24,831 nucleotides of DNA from an uncultured Bacilli bacterium (GTDB lineage: Bacteria; Bacillota_I; Bacilli_A; RF39; UBA660), in NCBI GenBank assembly GCA_910576925.1, contig CAJTKB010000021.1, positions 1 through 24,831 of the forward strand, read 5' to 3'. Both the position numbers and the translations under genes were made by a program. Positions 6,790 through 14,890 of this stretch are shown in pieces. The notes beneath the pieces are model-generated. The model ran no database searches and was not told where the DNA came from. It was given only the letters and a program-made list of their open reading frames with translations. The number at the start of each line of letters is the position of its first letter. Position 1 is the first letter of the stretch.

Positions 6790-7326
6790 TTACATTCCTC
6801 CAATCTCAATTTCTTTTGAGGTATGATATAAATTATCATTTACCCAATTTATTGTTTCTGAATCAAGTTCTGATTCTTTTAAAACATGTATAACATTTTG
6901 TTTTATATCGCCATTATCTTTCCAAAAGGATATATCCGGCTCTTCCCAATATGAAGAATAATCTTCTATAATTTCATGAAATTCATAAGGTATAATTCCA
7001 TTGTTTTTAGCATTTCTAATATTCTTAAAACGATAATCTTCTACTAAGCTAGTATAAATCTCTTTCCATAAATCTTTTGGTAAAGAAATAGTTACTTCTT
7101 TCATATATCCATAAGTATTATTAACCCCAATTTCAACATATTTTTTTATATTTTTGATAGTCTCTTCTTTATTAAAGTTAATTCCATAATCTTCACAATA
7201 TAAACCATTACATAAATCTGATTTACAACAATGAGGATTGCAATTCCAATCATCTTTTAATTCTTTAAAATCATTTTTATCAAAAGTCTTCCCTACATTA
7301 TAAAAATAACATTTCTTCTCTATCAT
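6790..7326 (-). CDS. Hypothetical protein with N-terminal cysteine cluster
   Basis: A 178-residue protein of unknown family. Six cysteines occur in the first 45 residues (C6, C29, C33, C34, C39, C44; core CNPHCCKSDLC), a density that suggests a zinc-binding knuckle. The middle reads like a helix and strand (MKEVTISLPKDLWKEIY, about 75-91) with an RHH-like flavour, followed by an aromatic acidic segment and a helical tail. It overlaps the upstream gene by four bases (ATGA), and its last codons carry the ribosome binding site of the small membrane-protein gene. A nucleic-acid-binding role is plausible but unproven. Confidence 0.6.
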   Translation of the reverse strand: MIEKKCYFYNVGKTFDKNDFKELKDDWNCNPHCCKSDLCNGLYCEDYGINFNKEETIKNIKKYVEIGVNNTYGYMKEVTISLPKDLWKEIYTSLVEDYRFKNIRNAKNNGIIPYEFHEIIEDYSSYWEEPDISFWKDNGDIKQNVIHVLKESELDSETINWVNDNLYHTSKEIEIGGM

Positions 7327-7796
7327 ATTTCATTTCCCTTAGAATTTTCTCTATGTTTTTCAATACTTTTATAATCTTTTAGAATTGAATCTCCAAAAGG
7401 CCTATATAACATCAGTTCATCTAAATTAACTTTAACTAATTCATACTTTTTATTATTAAAATCTACTGTTTCCAAAGTTTGTGAAATAATATCTAATTCT
7501 TTTAACTTCTCAATCGTTTTTTTATCCTTAAATTTTGGATTTAAAGCAACTATAGTTCCGAATCCTTCAAGTTGTGGAATTTGTTCTGTCAATGTTGCTT
7601 TATTATCACTATCATAATGCACGTCTATTAACAATGTACTTTTAAAACCATACTTCATATTTATTTGACTACCAACCGATAAGGCAATTTGTTTACCATC
7701 AACAAATATTTTTTTACTATCTCCTTTTTCAACTCCAATTTTATATGGATCAAAAGAGACTTGATAAACTATTTCTTCTTTTACTTCTTTTGCCAT
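7323..7796 (-). CDS. Hypothetical protein
   Basis: A 157-residue protein, not recognised. The sequence suggests a mostly beta domain (residues 5-85: YQVSFDPYKIGVEKG, KIFVDGKQIALSVG, STLLIDVHYD) followed by an alpha/beta C-terminal part. It has a good ribosome binding site (AAGAGGG) which, with its start, overlaps the 3' end of the XRE gene by 16 bases. It is the first gene of the accessory block with a conventional ATG after the 8047-8074 terminator. Function cannot be assigned. Confidence 0.6.
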   Translation of the reverse strand: MAKEVKEEIVYQVSFDPYKIGVEKGDSKKIFVDGKQIALSVGSQINMKYGFKSTLLIDVHYDSDNKATLTEQIPQLEGFGTIVALNPKFKDKKTIEKLKELDIISQTLETVDFNNKKYELVKVNLDELMLYRPFGDSILKDYKSIEKHRENSKGNEI

Positions 7797-8023
7797 TTTA
7801 CCCTCTTCTTATCTTCTTTTATATAAAAATAAATAGAAGAATCTAAGACTTCGCAAATATTTAGCATATCGAAAAAATCAGGTTTTATTTTACCTGTTTC
7901 TATTTCCTTGATGGTTTCTCTATCAACATGTGCCAATCGTCCTAGTTTCCCTATCGACATTCCCCAAGAAAGTCTTTCATTTTTTATTTCTTTTCCAACA
8001 TTTTCTATCCATTTTATTATAAT
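7781..8023 (-). CDS. XRE-family HTH regulator with non-canonical start
   Basis: An open frame of about 80 codons encodes a Cro/CI-type helix-turn-helix: residues about 23-55 include MSIGKLGRLAHVDRETIKEIETGK and continue into KPDFFDMLNICEVL, the usual XRE layout (quoted motif split across helices 2 and 3). The frame begins after an in-frame stop at 8036-8038 and has no ATG, GTG or TTG before the HTH. The strong ribosome binding site AAGGGGG points to an ATT codon (8021-8023) or nearby ATA as start. Either this gene uses a rare AUU/AUA start, which would limit expression, or its start has been mutated. It overlaps the next gene by 16 bases and sits right after a terminator, where a regulator of the accessory block would be expected. 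Confidence 0.6.
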   Translation of the reverse strand: MIIKWIENVGKEIKNERLSWGMSIGKLGRLAHVDRETIKEIETGKIKPDFFDMLNICEVLDSSIYFYIKEDKKRVKWQKK

Positions 8024-8034
8024 TATTACCCCCT

Positions 8035-8074
8035 TCTAAAAAAATAAAGAGAACTAAAATTAATTAGTTCCCTC
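8035..8074 (-). terminator. Intrinsic terminator at the end of the secretion operon
   Basis: On the minus strand an 11-bp stem with two G-U pairs (8047-8057 with 8064-8074), loop of six, is followed by CTTTATTTTTTT. The stem overlaps the last codons and stop of the M23 gene. It separates the T4SS genes from the accessory block and lies just before the XRE ribosome binding site, so it could act as a full stop or an attenuator. Confidence 0.75.
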
Positions 8075-9076
8075 ATACTTCGTAAAATCTATATAAGCCA
8101 TTATATCTAATAATGTATTATCATCTGTTCTTAATCCTAGATGTAGATGTGGTCCTGTGCTTTGTCCTGTGGTAGATGTTCTACCAAGTAAATCACCTTT
8201 TTTTACTAAAGATCCAACTCTTAATCCATAAGGTTGACTTTGGTATTGAAGATGCCAATATAAAGCTGATAAACCATTCGTACATTTTACAATCATGTAA
8301 TTACCTGTAGAATTATTAGATTGATTAAATGGTAGATCATTAGCTTGTGTATTCGTAATATTGGATACTGTTCCATCACACACACTATAAAAATTTGTTC
8401 CTGTAGGTACAGCAATGTCCCATCCAGAATGAAAATTCACATTCTCTTGTGCTTCTGCAGATAATCCAAGATCAACATTTCTATGTTCAAAAACAATAGA
8501 TGTAATTGTAAAATCACGTTTTAAAGGAAAGGAAAATGGTAATGGATAATAATATTCTTCATAATTATTACTTGAAGTTATATCTTCTCCATCTTTATGA
8601 CATAAGTCTATTACATCTATTGTAACTCCTGCACTATTTGTTCCACTTTCTATAGTAAAAGTTGGAAGTGATTTATTATCATTTAAACTCTTACACATTG
8701 TTTTAATTGGAATCATTTGTTTTTCTTCTTCATTGATGTTTGCTAAATACGCTTTATCCCATAATTCCAAACTTAAAGTAGAAGTATCCAAAACATTATT
8801 GGTCCTTTGTAAATAAAACACCATTCTCTCTAAAGATACATATCCTTTTGTAGTAAGATATTTATTTAATAAACCTCTATATCTTTCTGCATATAACTGA
8901 CTATTGATAACAGATGATTTTTCTCTCATACTATTTACTCGTTCTTCTACTAATGATTCTCCAGTTACAAAACTTATAACTGCAACTATAATAATAAAAA
9001 AGACAACAACACCTGCAAGCATAGGAAATAAGGCAATTAAGATTTTCTTGTTAAATATCTTTTTAATTTCTTCCAT
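8060..9076 (-). CDS. Membrane-anchored M23 peptidoglycan hydrolase (VirB1-like role)
   Basis: A 338-residue protein with one N-terminal membrane segment (about residues 12-37), an extracellular helical region (40-150) and a C-terminal M23/LytM metallopeptidase domain. Zinc-ligand motifs are intact: H216-x3-D220 (HSGWD) and H310-x-H312 (GPHLHLG), with H275 (YWHLQ) as the catalytic-site histidine. Such enzymes cut peptide cross-links in the cell wall to let the conjugation channel pass; Gram-positive T4SS usually carry a hydrolase in this position after VirB4. Its start overlaps the VirB4 stop by one base (TAATG), giving coupled translation. The domain around residues 60-160 is unrecognised and might be a second, degenerate wall-binding part. 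No lytic transglycosylase motif was identified. Confidence 0.9.
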   Translation of the reverse strand: MEEIKKIFNKKILIALFPMLAGVVVFFIIIVAVISFVTGESLVEERVNSMREKSSVINSQLYAERYRGLLNKYLTTKGYVSLERMVFYLQRTNNVLDTSTLSLELWDKAYLANINEEEKQMIPIKTMCKSLNDNKSLPTFTIESGTNSAGVTIDVIDLCHKDGEDITSSNNYEEYYYPLPFSFPLKRDFTITSIVFEHRNVDLGLSAEAQENVNFHSGWDIAVPTGTNFYSVCDGTVSNITNTQANDLPFNQSNNSTGNYMIVKCTNGLSALYWHLQYQSQPYGLRVGSLVKKGDLLGRTSTTGQSTGPHLHLGLRTDDNTLLDIMAYIDFTKYEGTN

Positions 9077-11538
9077 TACTCATGACTTTCAATATAAGGA
9101 TTATCATCAGTTTCGCCCATATAATACATTTGTAATGGTGTTGCAAAAACATTCAATCTAAGCCTATTTTTATTGGTTATATTGATTAAAAACTGACCTT
9201 GACTACATCTACCTAAGAATGACTTTTGAGTCTCTGTAAGTGGTGTATTTGCATATATTTTTTCAATTGCCTTTAGATCATTATCTTTCAGCATACCAGT
9301 TATTTGATACTGACAATTTCCAAATAATGATGAAGCATGTCTTAATACTCCTGCACTAGTAGTTAAATCTGCTGGTTGTTGTGTTGCAACAACAATACCT
9401 GCATTATACTTTCTTAACCTTCTAGCCATTTGTCCGAAATATTTAAGTAATGTTGGATTATCTTCATCAATAAAATAATGAAATTCATCCACTACGATAA
9501 GCATATTTTGTTTCTTATTTTTCTTATCATTCTTCTTTTTATTATCAACAATTTCATTACTTAGATATGTTAAAAGATTAATCATTTGAGTATTGATTAG
9601 CCTTCTACTAGAATTAAATAATAATTCTTGTAAATTGAATACTACTAAATTATTACTTAAATCAATAGTAGTTATACCATTATAAAGATTTCCATCTTGA
9701 CCTGTAACCATTCTTTTTAAAAGAACTTCAATATTGACTAAGATTCTTTCTAATTCTTTAGTCTTAGTATTCTTTTGCTCTTCTAAAAGATAAGCATATA
9801 AATCTGAAAATATTGGATAATCTTTAGCAGTCATATTCTCAAATTCTTCTAAAGAAGTCTTTTTAGTGATTCCTCTAGTATTATAGAATTTTTCTACTAT
9901 ATCAAGTAAAACTACTAATTCTTTTTCTGATATATCTTCAAATGCTGTAGAAAAGAAATTTTCTAGGAAGCCTAAATGTTTTCCTAGTATTGATGTTTCT
10001 TCATCATCATCTGTAGATACATATCGAATTTGTAAAGGATTTATTAAACTCTTACTTGAAAGATCAATATATTCTCCACCACATCTATTCGTAAGTTTTT
10101 CTAGTTCATTTTCAATATCGAACAAAAATAACTTAGTTCCACGAGCAAACTCATTCGTAATTAAGAGTTTTAAAAGATAAGATTTACCGCTACCTGTTGT
10201 TCCAATTACAGACATGTTATGTCCTGTTCTTGACTTAGTTAAAGTGAATTGATCGAAGAATGTTGGTAATCCATAATTACAATCTTCTCCCAATAACCAA
10301 CCTGTACTATCGTTATGATAGTTTTCAGTAAAGAAAAAAGCAGACGCTAAAGTCTGTGTAGGTAAATACATTGCATAATCGGATAATCCCTTATCAGTAA
10401 GTTCAAATGCTTGCCAGGCACTCATTTGTCTTATGGTAGGAATATCAACTTTTACTTGATAAAGTTCTGCATTTGTTTTGATTTCCTTTAATATCTCTTC
10501 TCTCTGTTTTTTTGTTCCACTAATAGCAAGAACAACAGATACTTCTTTGATTTTTTCATCATTCGCTGATATCTGTTCAATAAGCATTTTATAGTTATTC
10601 ATAAGATTTTGCATCTCATTCACATCACTAATATTTTTTGATGAATTATAATCAGCTAGAACTGCTTTAAAACTACTATTTAAGACATTTAACAATTTTG
10701 ATTGTTCAATACTATCTTTGATTGTAACTGATGCCTTAACTTGTGGTAAATTGATAATTCTATCTAAAAAACCACCTTCAATAAATAATGGATAATTTTT
10801 AATAGAAACTATTTGAATTTCTTGATTATCCACTTTTAAATAATTAGGCATTTCAGAAATTCTTAAAGGCGCCAACAAATCCATAAAATCATAATACATA
10901 ATTTGATCTAAATTTGCATTTGAATAATATAGGTTTGCAAGTATCTTAACTAACCATTTTTTGTTATCTACTAATTCAATATCTAATCTTGGAATAATAG
11001 CATCACAAGTTCTCTCAAAATCTTCTTTTGCCTTATCTAATGATTCTTTATTTTTACAAATGATTGCAAAATAATAAGAACTGGCAGAAGTCATATTTTG
11101 TTCTTCAATAGCACCAATAAAATTATAATTATTGATAAGAAGATCTTGTCTTATTTTATTATCACTATTATCTTCAATTAATTTTTCATAATTTTCTTTA
11201 TTGATATTTAAATTTATCTTTTCATCAAATTTATATGCCTTAATAGTAAATGGCAAACGATACAATTTTGATAAAGAATGATAAAACACTTTTTGTTCAT
11301 TATCATTTGTTAAAGATAAATCAATGGGATTTACCTTGTATAAAATGGCGACATCACCAGTTTTTAACTTTAGTAATCCATTATCAGTTATCTCGTTCAC
11401 ATTAACAAAATTTTGTGAATTTTGTAATTTTCTTTTAATTGTTTGCCTATCTAAATAAGTATGACTAGATTTTTCTTTTAATTTTTTTACTAATTTTTCT
11501 TCTTTTTCCTTTTTTCGTTCTTCTTTACTTTTTCTCAT
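9076..11538 (-). CDS. virB4: VirB4/TraE-family conjugation ATPase
   Basis: An 820-residue ATPase that powers the type IV secretion system. It has a basic N-terminus, a VirB4 N-domain (about 40-300) and an AAA-type core. Walker A is GTTGSGKS (446-453), Walker B is MLIVVDEFHYF with D684/E685, and VVATQQPADL (about 716-725) is the sensor-like motif conserved in VirB4/TraG ATPases. No transmembrane segment is evident, so it is expected at the inner membrane face. The genes before it (VirB3/PrgI-like, VirB6-like, pilin) and after it (M23 hydrolase) are in the usual order for Gram-positive ICEs, including the set known from mycoplasma ICEs. The ribosome binding site is AAAGGGGGG. All key residues are intact. 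Confidence 0.95.
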   Translation of the reverse strand: MRKSKEERKKEKEEKLVKKLKEKSSHTYLDRQTIKRKLQNSQNFVNVNEITDNGLLKLKTGDVAILYKVNPIDLSLTNDNEQKVFYHSLSKLYRLPFTIKAYKFDEKINLNINKENYEKLIEDNSDNKIRQDLLINNYNFIGAIEEQNMTSASSYYFAIICKNKESLDKAKEDFERTCDAIIPRLDIELVDNKKWLVKILANLYYSNANLDQIMYYDFMDLLAPLRISEMPNYLKVDNQEIQIVSIKNYPLFIEGGFLDRIINLPQVKASVTIKDSIEQSKLLNVLNSSFKAVLADYNSSKNISDVNEMQNLMNNYKMLIEQISANDEKIKEVSVVLAISGTKKQREEILKEIKTNAELYQVKVDIPTIRQMSAWQAFELTDKGLSDYAMYLPTQTLASAFFFTENYHNDSTGWLLGEDCNYGLPTFFDQFTLTKSRTGHNMSVIGTTGSGKSYLLKLLITNEFARGTKLFLFDIENELEKLTNRCGGEYIDLSSKSLINPLQIRYVSTDDDEETSILGKHLGFLENFFSTAFEDISEKELVVLLDIVEKFYNTRGITKKTSLEEFENMTAKDYPIFSDLYAYLLEEQKNTKTKELERILVNIEVLLKRMVTGQDGNLYNGITTIDLSNNLVVFNLQELLFNSSRRLINTQMINLLTYLSNEIVDNKKKNDKKNKKQNMLIVVDEFHYFIDEDNPTLLKYFGQMARRLRKYNAGIVVATQQPADLTTSAGVLRHASSLFGNCQYQITGMLKDNDLKAIEKIYANTPLTETQKSFLGRCSQGQFLINITNKNRLRLNVFATPLQMYYMGETDDNPYIESHE

Positions 11539-11556
11539 CTACCCCCCTTTCTTTTT

Positions 11557-11820
11557 TTATTTATAATAGTAATAATTTCTATTTTTAAATAGATATTTTA
11601 CAAATAAAATAAAAAGTTTATACATTCGATTACATTTACTATAATCCATTGGAACTAACGATAAAGCTCCAAATGCAATTACAACAATTGCAACAGTATA
11701 AAACTTTAATAAAAATAATATTGTAAAAATCAATACGAAAGTCCCACCTAAAATGAGATCTTCAAATTCCAGGTTAAATAATCCTAGATTTCTCTTTATA
11801 CTTTTTAATGTTATATACAT
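11557..11820 (-). CDS. VirB3/PrgI-like membrane protein of T4SS
   Basis: An 87-residue protein with two closely spaced membrane segments (about residues 24-42 and 43-58) between a basic N-terminus and a basic, aromatic C-terminal tail (RNYYYYK). Size, topology and position directly before virB4 match the PrgI/VirB3 proteins of Gram-positive conjugation systems, which link the ATPase to the channel. Sequence identity in this family is low, so the assignment rests mainly on context. It has an AGAGG ribosome binding site; the gaps to its neighbours are 12 and 18 bases. Confidence 0.75.
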   Translation of the reverse strand: MYITLKSIKRNLGLFNLEFEDLILGGTFVLIFTILFLLKFYTVAIVVIAFGALSLVPMDYSKCNRMYKLFILFVKYLFKNRNYYYYK

Positions 11821-11832
11821 ATTCTAACCTCT

Positions 11833-13494
11833 TTATATTCTATCTGATTCATTTCCATAATCTTTAATTTTTGGCCTTGACATATATCTACTACTTCTTG
11901 GATTGCCTATATTTTTAATGCTATTAAATGCCCCTCCAAAACCATTTTTAATATTGTCAATACCTTGTTGTGCTAGTGATACTCCACCTCTAACATAATC
12001 TGCATTATATTTATCATTACTGAAATCCCATTTATTTGCAGCATCTTTAACATTTCCTTCTCCACGAGACTCTAACATTCTTCCATAAGCTCTAGCAATT
12101 GGATTTCCACTTTGTTGTAAATCTGCACCTTTCATCATCTGACCTAAACCTTTGCCAACTTTATCGTTCATTCGTTTTGAAATACCTGAATTCATTTTTG
12201 GATGAATACTCGCAACACCCGCATACATTCCTTTTGCAGTTTGAACTCCACCTTTTGCAAGTTGACCTATTCCTTTACCAGCTTTATACGTTCCTTTTGC
12301 AATGCCACCAGCAGCTCCAACAGCTCCAATTCCAATTCCAGTTGCTGTTGCAAGACCTCCACCTAGACCTCTCATAGCCATCATCATATCACGACCTGAA
12401 TTTGCCGATACATTTTCTCCAATAAATCTATTAAGAGATGTACAACCAGTCATCAGAAGCATTGCACAACCTAAATATAAAACCGTTTGAGTAACCACCT
12501 TCGTAAAATATGGTAATCCATTTATATCACCACTATTTTGTATTGCATTAAACATTATAGATGTCAGACCAATTAAAAGCATCATTGCTCCAGCTTGTAA
12601 AACTAGCGAAGCTAATTGCTGATATAATGCCGATCTTTGTTCTTTTCTACCTATACTAGTTGCGAGGACAAGTGGTGAAATTACCATTAAAAAGGCAAGT
12701 TCTAACTGCCTTCGACCAAGCATAAGAACTGCAAATCCAACAGCAAACAAGAAAATTGCACCTATCACAATTCCAAATAAAAAATTGTAAGAAAAAGCAT
12801 AATCTTCTGTGTCATTCCAAATACCCGGTTTATAAATATTGCATCTAAAGGCAAATGATCCTGAATCTGAGACATCACTTGCTGTTATTTTGTTTGTTCT
12901 AATTAGTTTTTCAAAATCAGACATTGTATTTGCTGATGAAGTATCAGAATATCCATTTAATTTTTTCTTTAATTCATCAACATTCTTCTTATCAACTTTA
13001 TCACCATCTGATACTTTGTAACACGCTTCATTTATTGTTAAATAAGATGTTTTCATATTATCTCCAATTGTGGAAGCACCATTATTAAATTGATTATAAA
13101 TAGCATTTGATAAATTCGCACCTAAATTGATTGTGGTATTAAATATCATATATACACAAAATATTAAAAATCCACATTTAATGACCTCTTTTACAAGTTC
13201 AAACATTGGTTGTTCATTACTATCTGCATCTAAGATCCTAAAAGTAATCTTCCATACTGCAAATAGAAAGAGAACTGCAAATGCCAATATAAAAAAAGCA
13301 TTAAATATTTTAGTAAATGGTGAATTATCAACATTTTCTAATATTTTAATAAAGTTTAAACTATTGATTTTATGGGCAACATCATATAATACATCAATTG
13401 TATTAAATATAATATTTACAATACCCATCCCAATACCACGCAAGATATCTAAAACACCATATTTAATATCAGAAGCTATACTCGCTACTAACAT
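11833..13494 (-). CDS. VirB6/TrbL-like polytopic channel protein
   Basis: A 553-residue integral membrane protein. Hydrophobic segments occur near residues 62-82, 100-120, 236-260, 265-285, 300-320 and 335-355. A large loop (about 122-235) between the second and third segments has two cysteines and probably faces outside. The motif GRRQLELAFLMVISPLVLAT (about 260-279) is typical of Gram-positive VirB6/TrbL-like proteins. Beyond residue 360 the protein becomes Gly/Ala/Lys-rich and probably cytoplasmic, a tail also common in this group. It follows the pilin-like gene by ten bases and has a GGTGG ribosome binding site. It most likely forms the membrane pore of the secretion channel. Confidence 0.85.
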   Translation of the reverse strand: MLVASIASDIKYGVLDILRGIGMGIVNIIFNTIDVLYDVAHKINSLNFIKILENVDNSPFTKIFNAFFILAFAVLFLFAVWKITFRILDADSNEQPMFELVKEVIKCGFLIFCVYMIFNTTINLGANLSNAIYNQFNNGASTIGDNMKTSYLTINEACYKVSDGDKVDKKNVDELKKKLNGYSDTSSANTMSDFEKLIRTNKITASDVSDSGSFAFRCNIYKPGIWNDTEDYAFSYNFLFGIVIGAIFLFAVGFAVLMLGRRQLELAFLMVISPLVLATSIGRKEQRSALYQQLASLVLQAGAMMLLIGLTSIMFNAIQNSGDINGLPYFTKVVTQTVLYLGCAMLLMTGCTSLNRFIGENVSANSGRDMMMAMRGLGGGLATATGIGIGAVGAAGGIAKGTYKAGKGIGQLAKGGVQTAKGMYAGVASIHPKMNSGISKRMNDKVGKGLGQMMKGADLQQSGNPIARAYGRMLESRGEGNVKDAANKWDFSNDKYNADYVRGGVSLAQQGIDNIKNGFGGAFNSIKNIGNPRSSRYMSRPKIKDYGNESDRI

Positions 13495-13504
13495 GAGTTT
13501 CCAC

Positions 13505-13867
13505 CTAACCTAAGGTATCGATTACAAAATTGATAATACTTGGTACTAATATAAGTAGTGCTACACCCATCAAAGTATAAAGAATTGTTTTTTTCTTTCT
13601 TTGTTTTGTTTCATCATCACCAATAATAAATTGAATTGTGAAAACTACTAAAGCAATAAAAGCAACCACAATACCAAAAACTTGAACTTTTGTTGCAAGA
13701 TTTTTGATAATAGTTCCTAAACTTTCAATAGTTATATTTCCACCCTCAATTTTTTCAACCGCATAAACATTATTTACCATTCCAAACATTCCTGTTAGGA
13801 AAGTAAATATTGAAATAAAAATTAAATTTGTTTTATCACATAACTTATTTATTTTCTTTTTTAACAT
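13505..13867 (-). CDS. VirB2-like pilin protein of T4SS
   Basis: A 120-residue protein with an N-terminal signal-like segment (about 14-36, possible cleavage after NVYA) and two further hydrophobic helices (about 62-83 and 93-116) separated by a short basic loop (DDETKQRKKKT). This is the VirB2/TrbC layout and resembles the pilin-like proteins annotated in mycoplasma and other low-GC ICEs (the Mbov_0395 type), which also precede the VirB6-like gene. It may form the channel or a short surface fibre. The exact family is inferred from topology and order. Confidence 0.8.
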   Translation of the reverse strand: MLKKKINKLCDKTNLIFISIFTFLTGMFGMVNNVYAVEKIEGGNITIESLGTIIKNLATKVQVFGIVVAFIALVVFTIQFIIGDDETKQRKKKTILYTLMGVALLILVPSIINFVIDTLG

Positions 13868-13887
13868 CTATCCCCCTTTTTTCACTT

Positions 13888-14472
13888 TTATAGAGTAACT
13901 GAACTCTTATTTTTCACCTCATCCACATAATTTAAAATTAACTTTAAATTTTCTTTTAATAATTCATTATCTTCTAATTCATACTTCTCTTTTAAATCTT
14001 CTATAAGACCATTGTTGTTCTTATCAAATGTATAAATGCCATCATATAAAGTACATGCAGTATTGTTATCTACAATGAGATAGCAAATACCATCTTTCAC
14101 TTTTCCTTTATTTTTTCTATCTTCTTGATCTTGCTCTTTTGTTAGTCGATCAAGAGTATCTAAAGAATATCTTGTAGAAGGTATATTTACATCGCTAGTT
14201 CTTAATACGATAGCAACAATATCTAATTCCACTTCTTCGACCTCCCTATCAAATATAAACTTTAATTCACGAGCTTCTTCTTCATTCAATTTTAGGTATT
14301 CTTCTTTACTCATACCATCATTAAGAGATGAAAAAACGGACATTTTATCAACATCCGTTTTTACATAAACTTCCAATTTACCATTATCATTATTACCATA
14401 ATATTTAAAATCTAAATTATACATATTATTGATAAGTTCATTTAAAGTATATATTTTATCTCTATCAATCAT
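13888..14472 (-). CDS. Hypothetical acidic protein between SSB and pilin
   Basis: A 194-residue, soluble, acidic protein that I do not recognise. It appears to have alpha/beta character: strands (KLEVYVKTDV, VELDIVAIVLRT, GICYLIVDNN) alternate with charged helices (SKEEYLKLNEEEARELKFIF). The C-terminal end is helical. No membrane segment or known motif is seen. Its ATG overlaps the SSB stop codon by one base (TAATG), so it is co-translated with SSB. A role in DNA processing is possible but unsupported beyond this link. Confidence 0.6.
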   Translation of the reverse strand: MIDRDKIYTLNELINNMYNLDFKYYGNNDNGKLEVYVKTDVDKMSVFSSLNDGMSKEEYLKLNEEEARELKFIFDREVEEVELDIVAIVLRTSDVNIPSTRYSLDTLDRLTKEQDQEDRKNKGKVKDGICYLIVDNNTACTLYDGIYTFDKNNNGLIEDLKEKYELEDNELLKENLKLILNYVDEVKNKSSVTL

Positions 14473-14831
14473 TATTTTGTCATCTCTTCTGCTTGTTCAA
14501 CTTCATTGTCATTTGTTTTTACATTCTGTAAATGCTTATAAAAATTAACAATAGGTTGCATAACTGGAATTGAACCATCTTTTGTTTCAACATCTTTTGT
14601 AGTACAATAACCTTCTAATTGAATCAATGCTCCACTCCTAGATAACTTTACAAGTCTTTCAGCATCTTTATTCCATAAAGCATAATTAAGAAAATCAGTA
14701 ATTTTATTTCCATCTTTATCTTTATAGTCTCTATCAATGGCAAGAGTAATATTAGCTACTTTATTACCATTTTCTAATTCCTTAATTTCAGGATCTTTTG
14801 TTAAACGTCCTAAAACACAAAATTTATTCAT
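14472..14831 (-). CDS. ssb: Single-stranded DNA-binding protein (OB fold)
   Basis: A 119-residue SSB. It starts with the family signature MNKFCVLGRLTKDPEIKELENG and has the strands VANITLAID, DFLNYALWNKDAERL and GALIQLEGYCTTK expected of the OB fold (residues 1-105). The usual acidic tail is short (EVEQAEEMTK) and lacks the canonical DDIPF end, so contact with host replication proteins may be reduced, as in many plasmid SSBs. It would coat the transferred strand in donor or recipient. The ribosome binding site AGGAGG is strong, about six bases before the ATG. The preceding 59 bases contain no clear promoter. Confidence 0.9.
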   Translation of the reverse strand: MNKFCVLGRLTKDPEIKELENGNKVANITLAIDRDYKDKDGNKITDFLNYALWNKDAERLVKLSRSGALIQLEGYCTTKDVETKDGSIPVMQPIVNFYKHLQNVKTNDNEVEQAEEMTK

Positions 14832-14890
14832 TTTTTCCTCCTATTCTTTCATTTTTAATCTATATTAAAACCCCTTTATTCTTTTATAAA

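Noticed and set aside
8008..8012. ATG-started frame just upstream of the XRE HTH
   Set aside because: The ATG (8010-8012) is in another frame and stops after 11 codons; no convincing frameshift signal joins it to the HTH frame.
12099..12377. 92-codon plus-strand frame rich in Leu and Gln
   Set aside because: It is a shadow of the Gly/Ala-rich tail of the VirB6-like gene; composition follows from the opposite strand.
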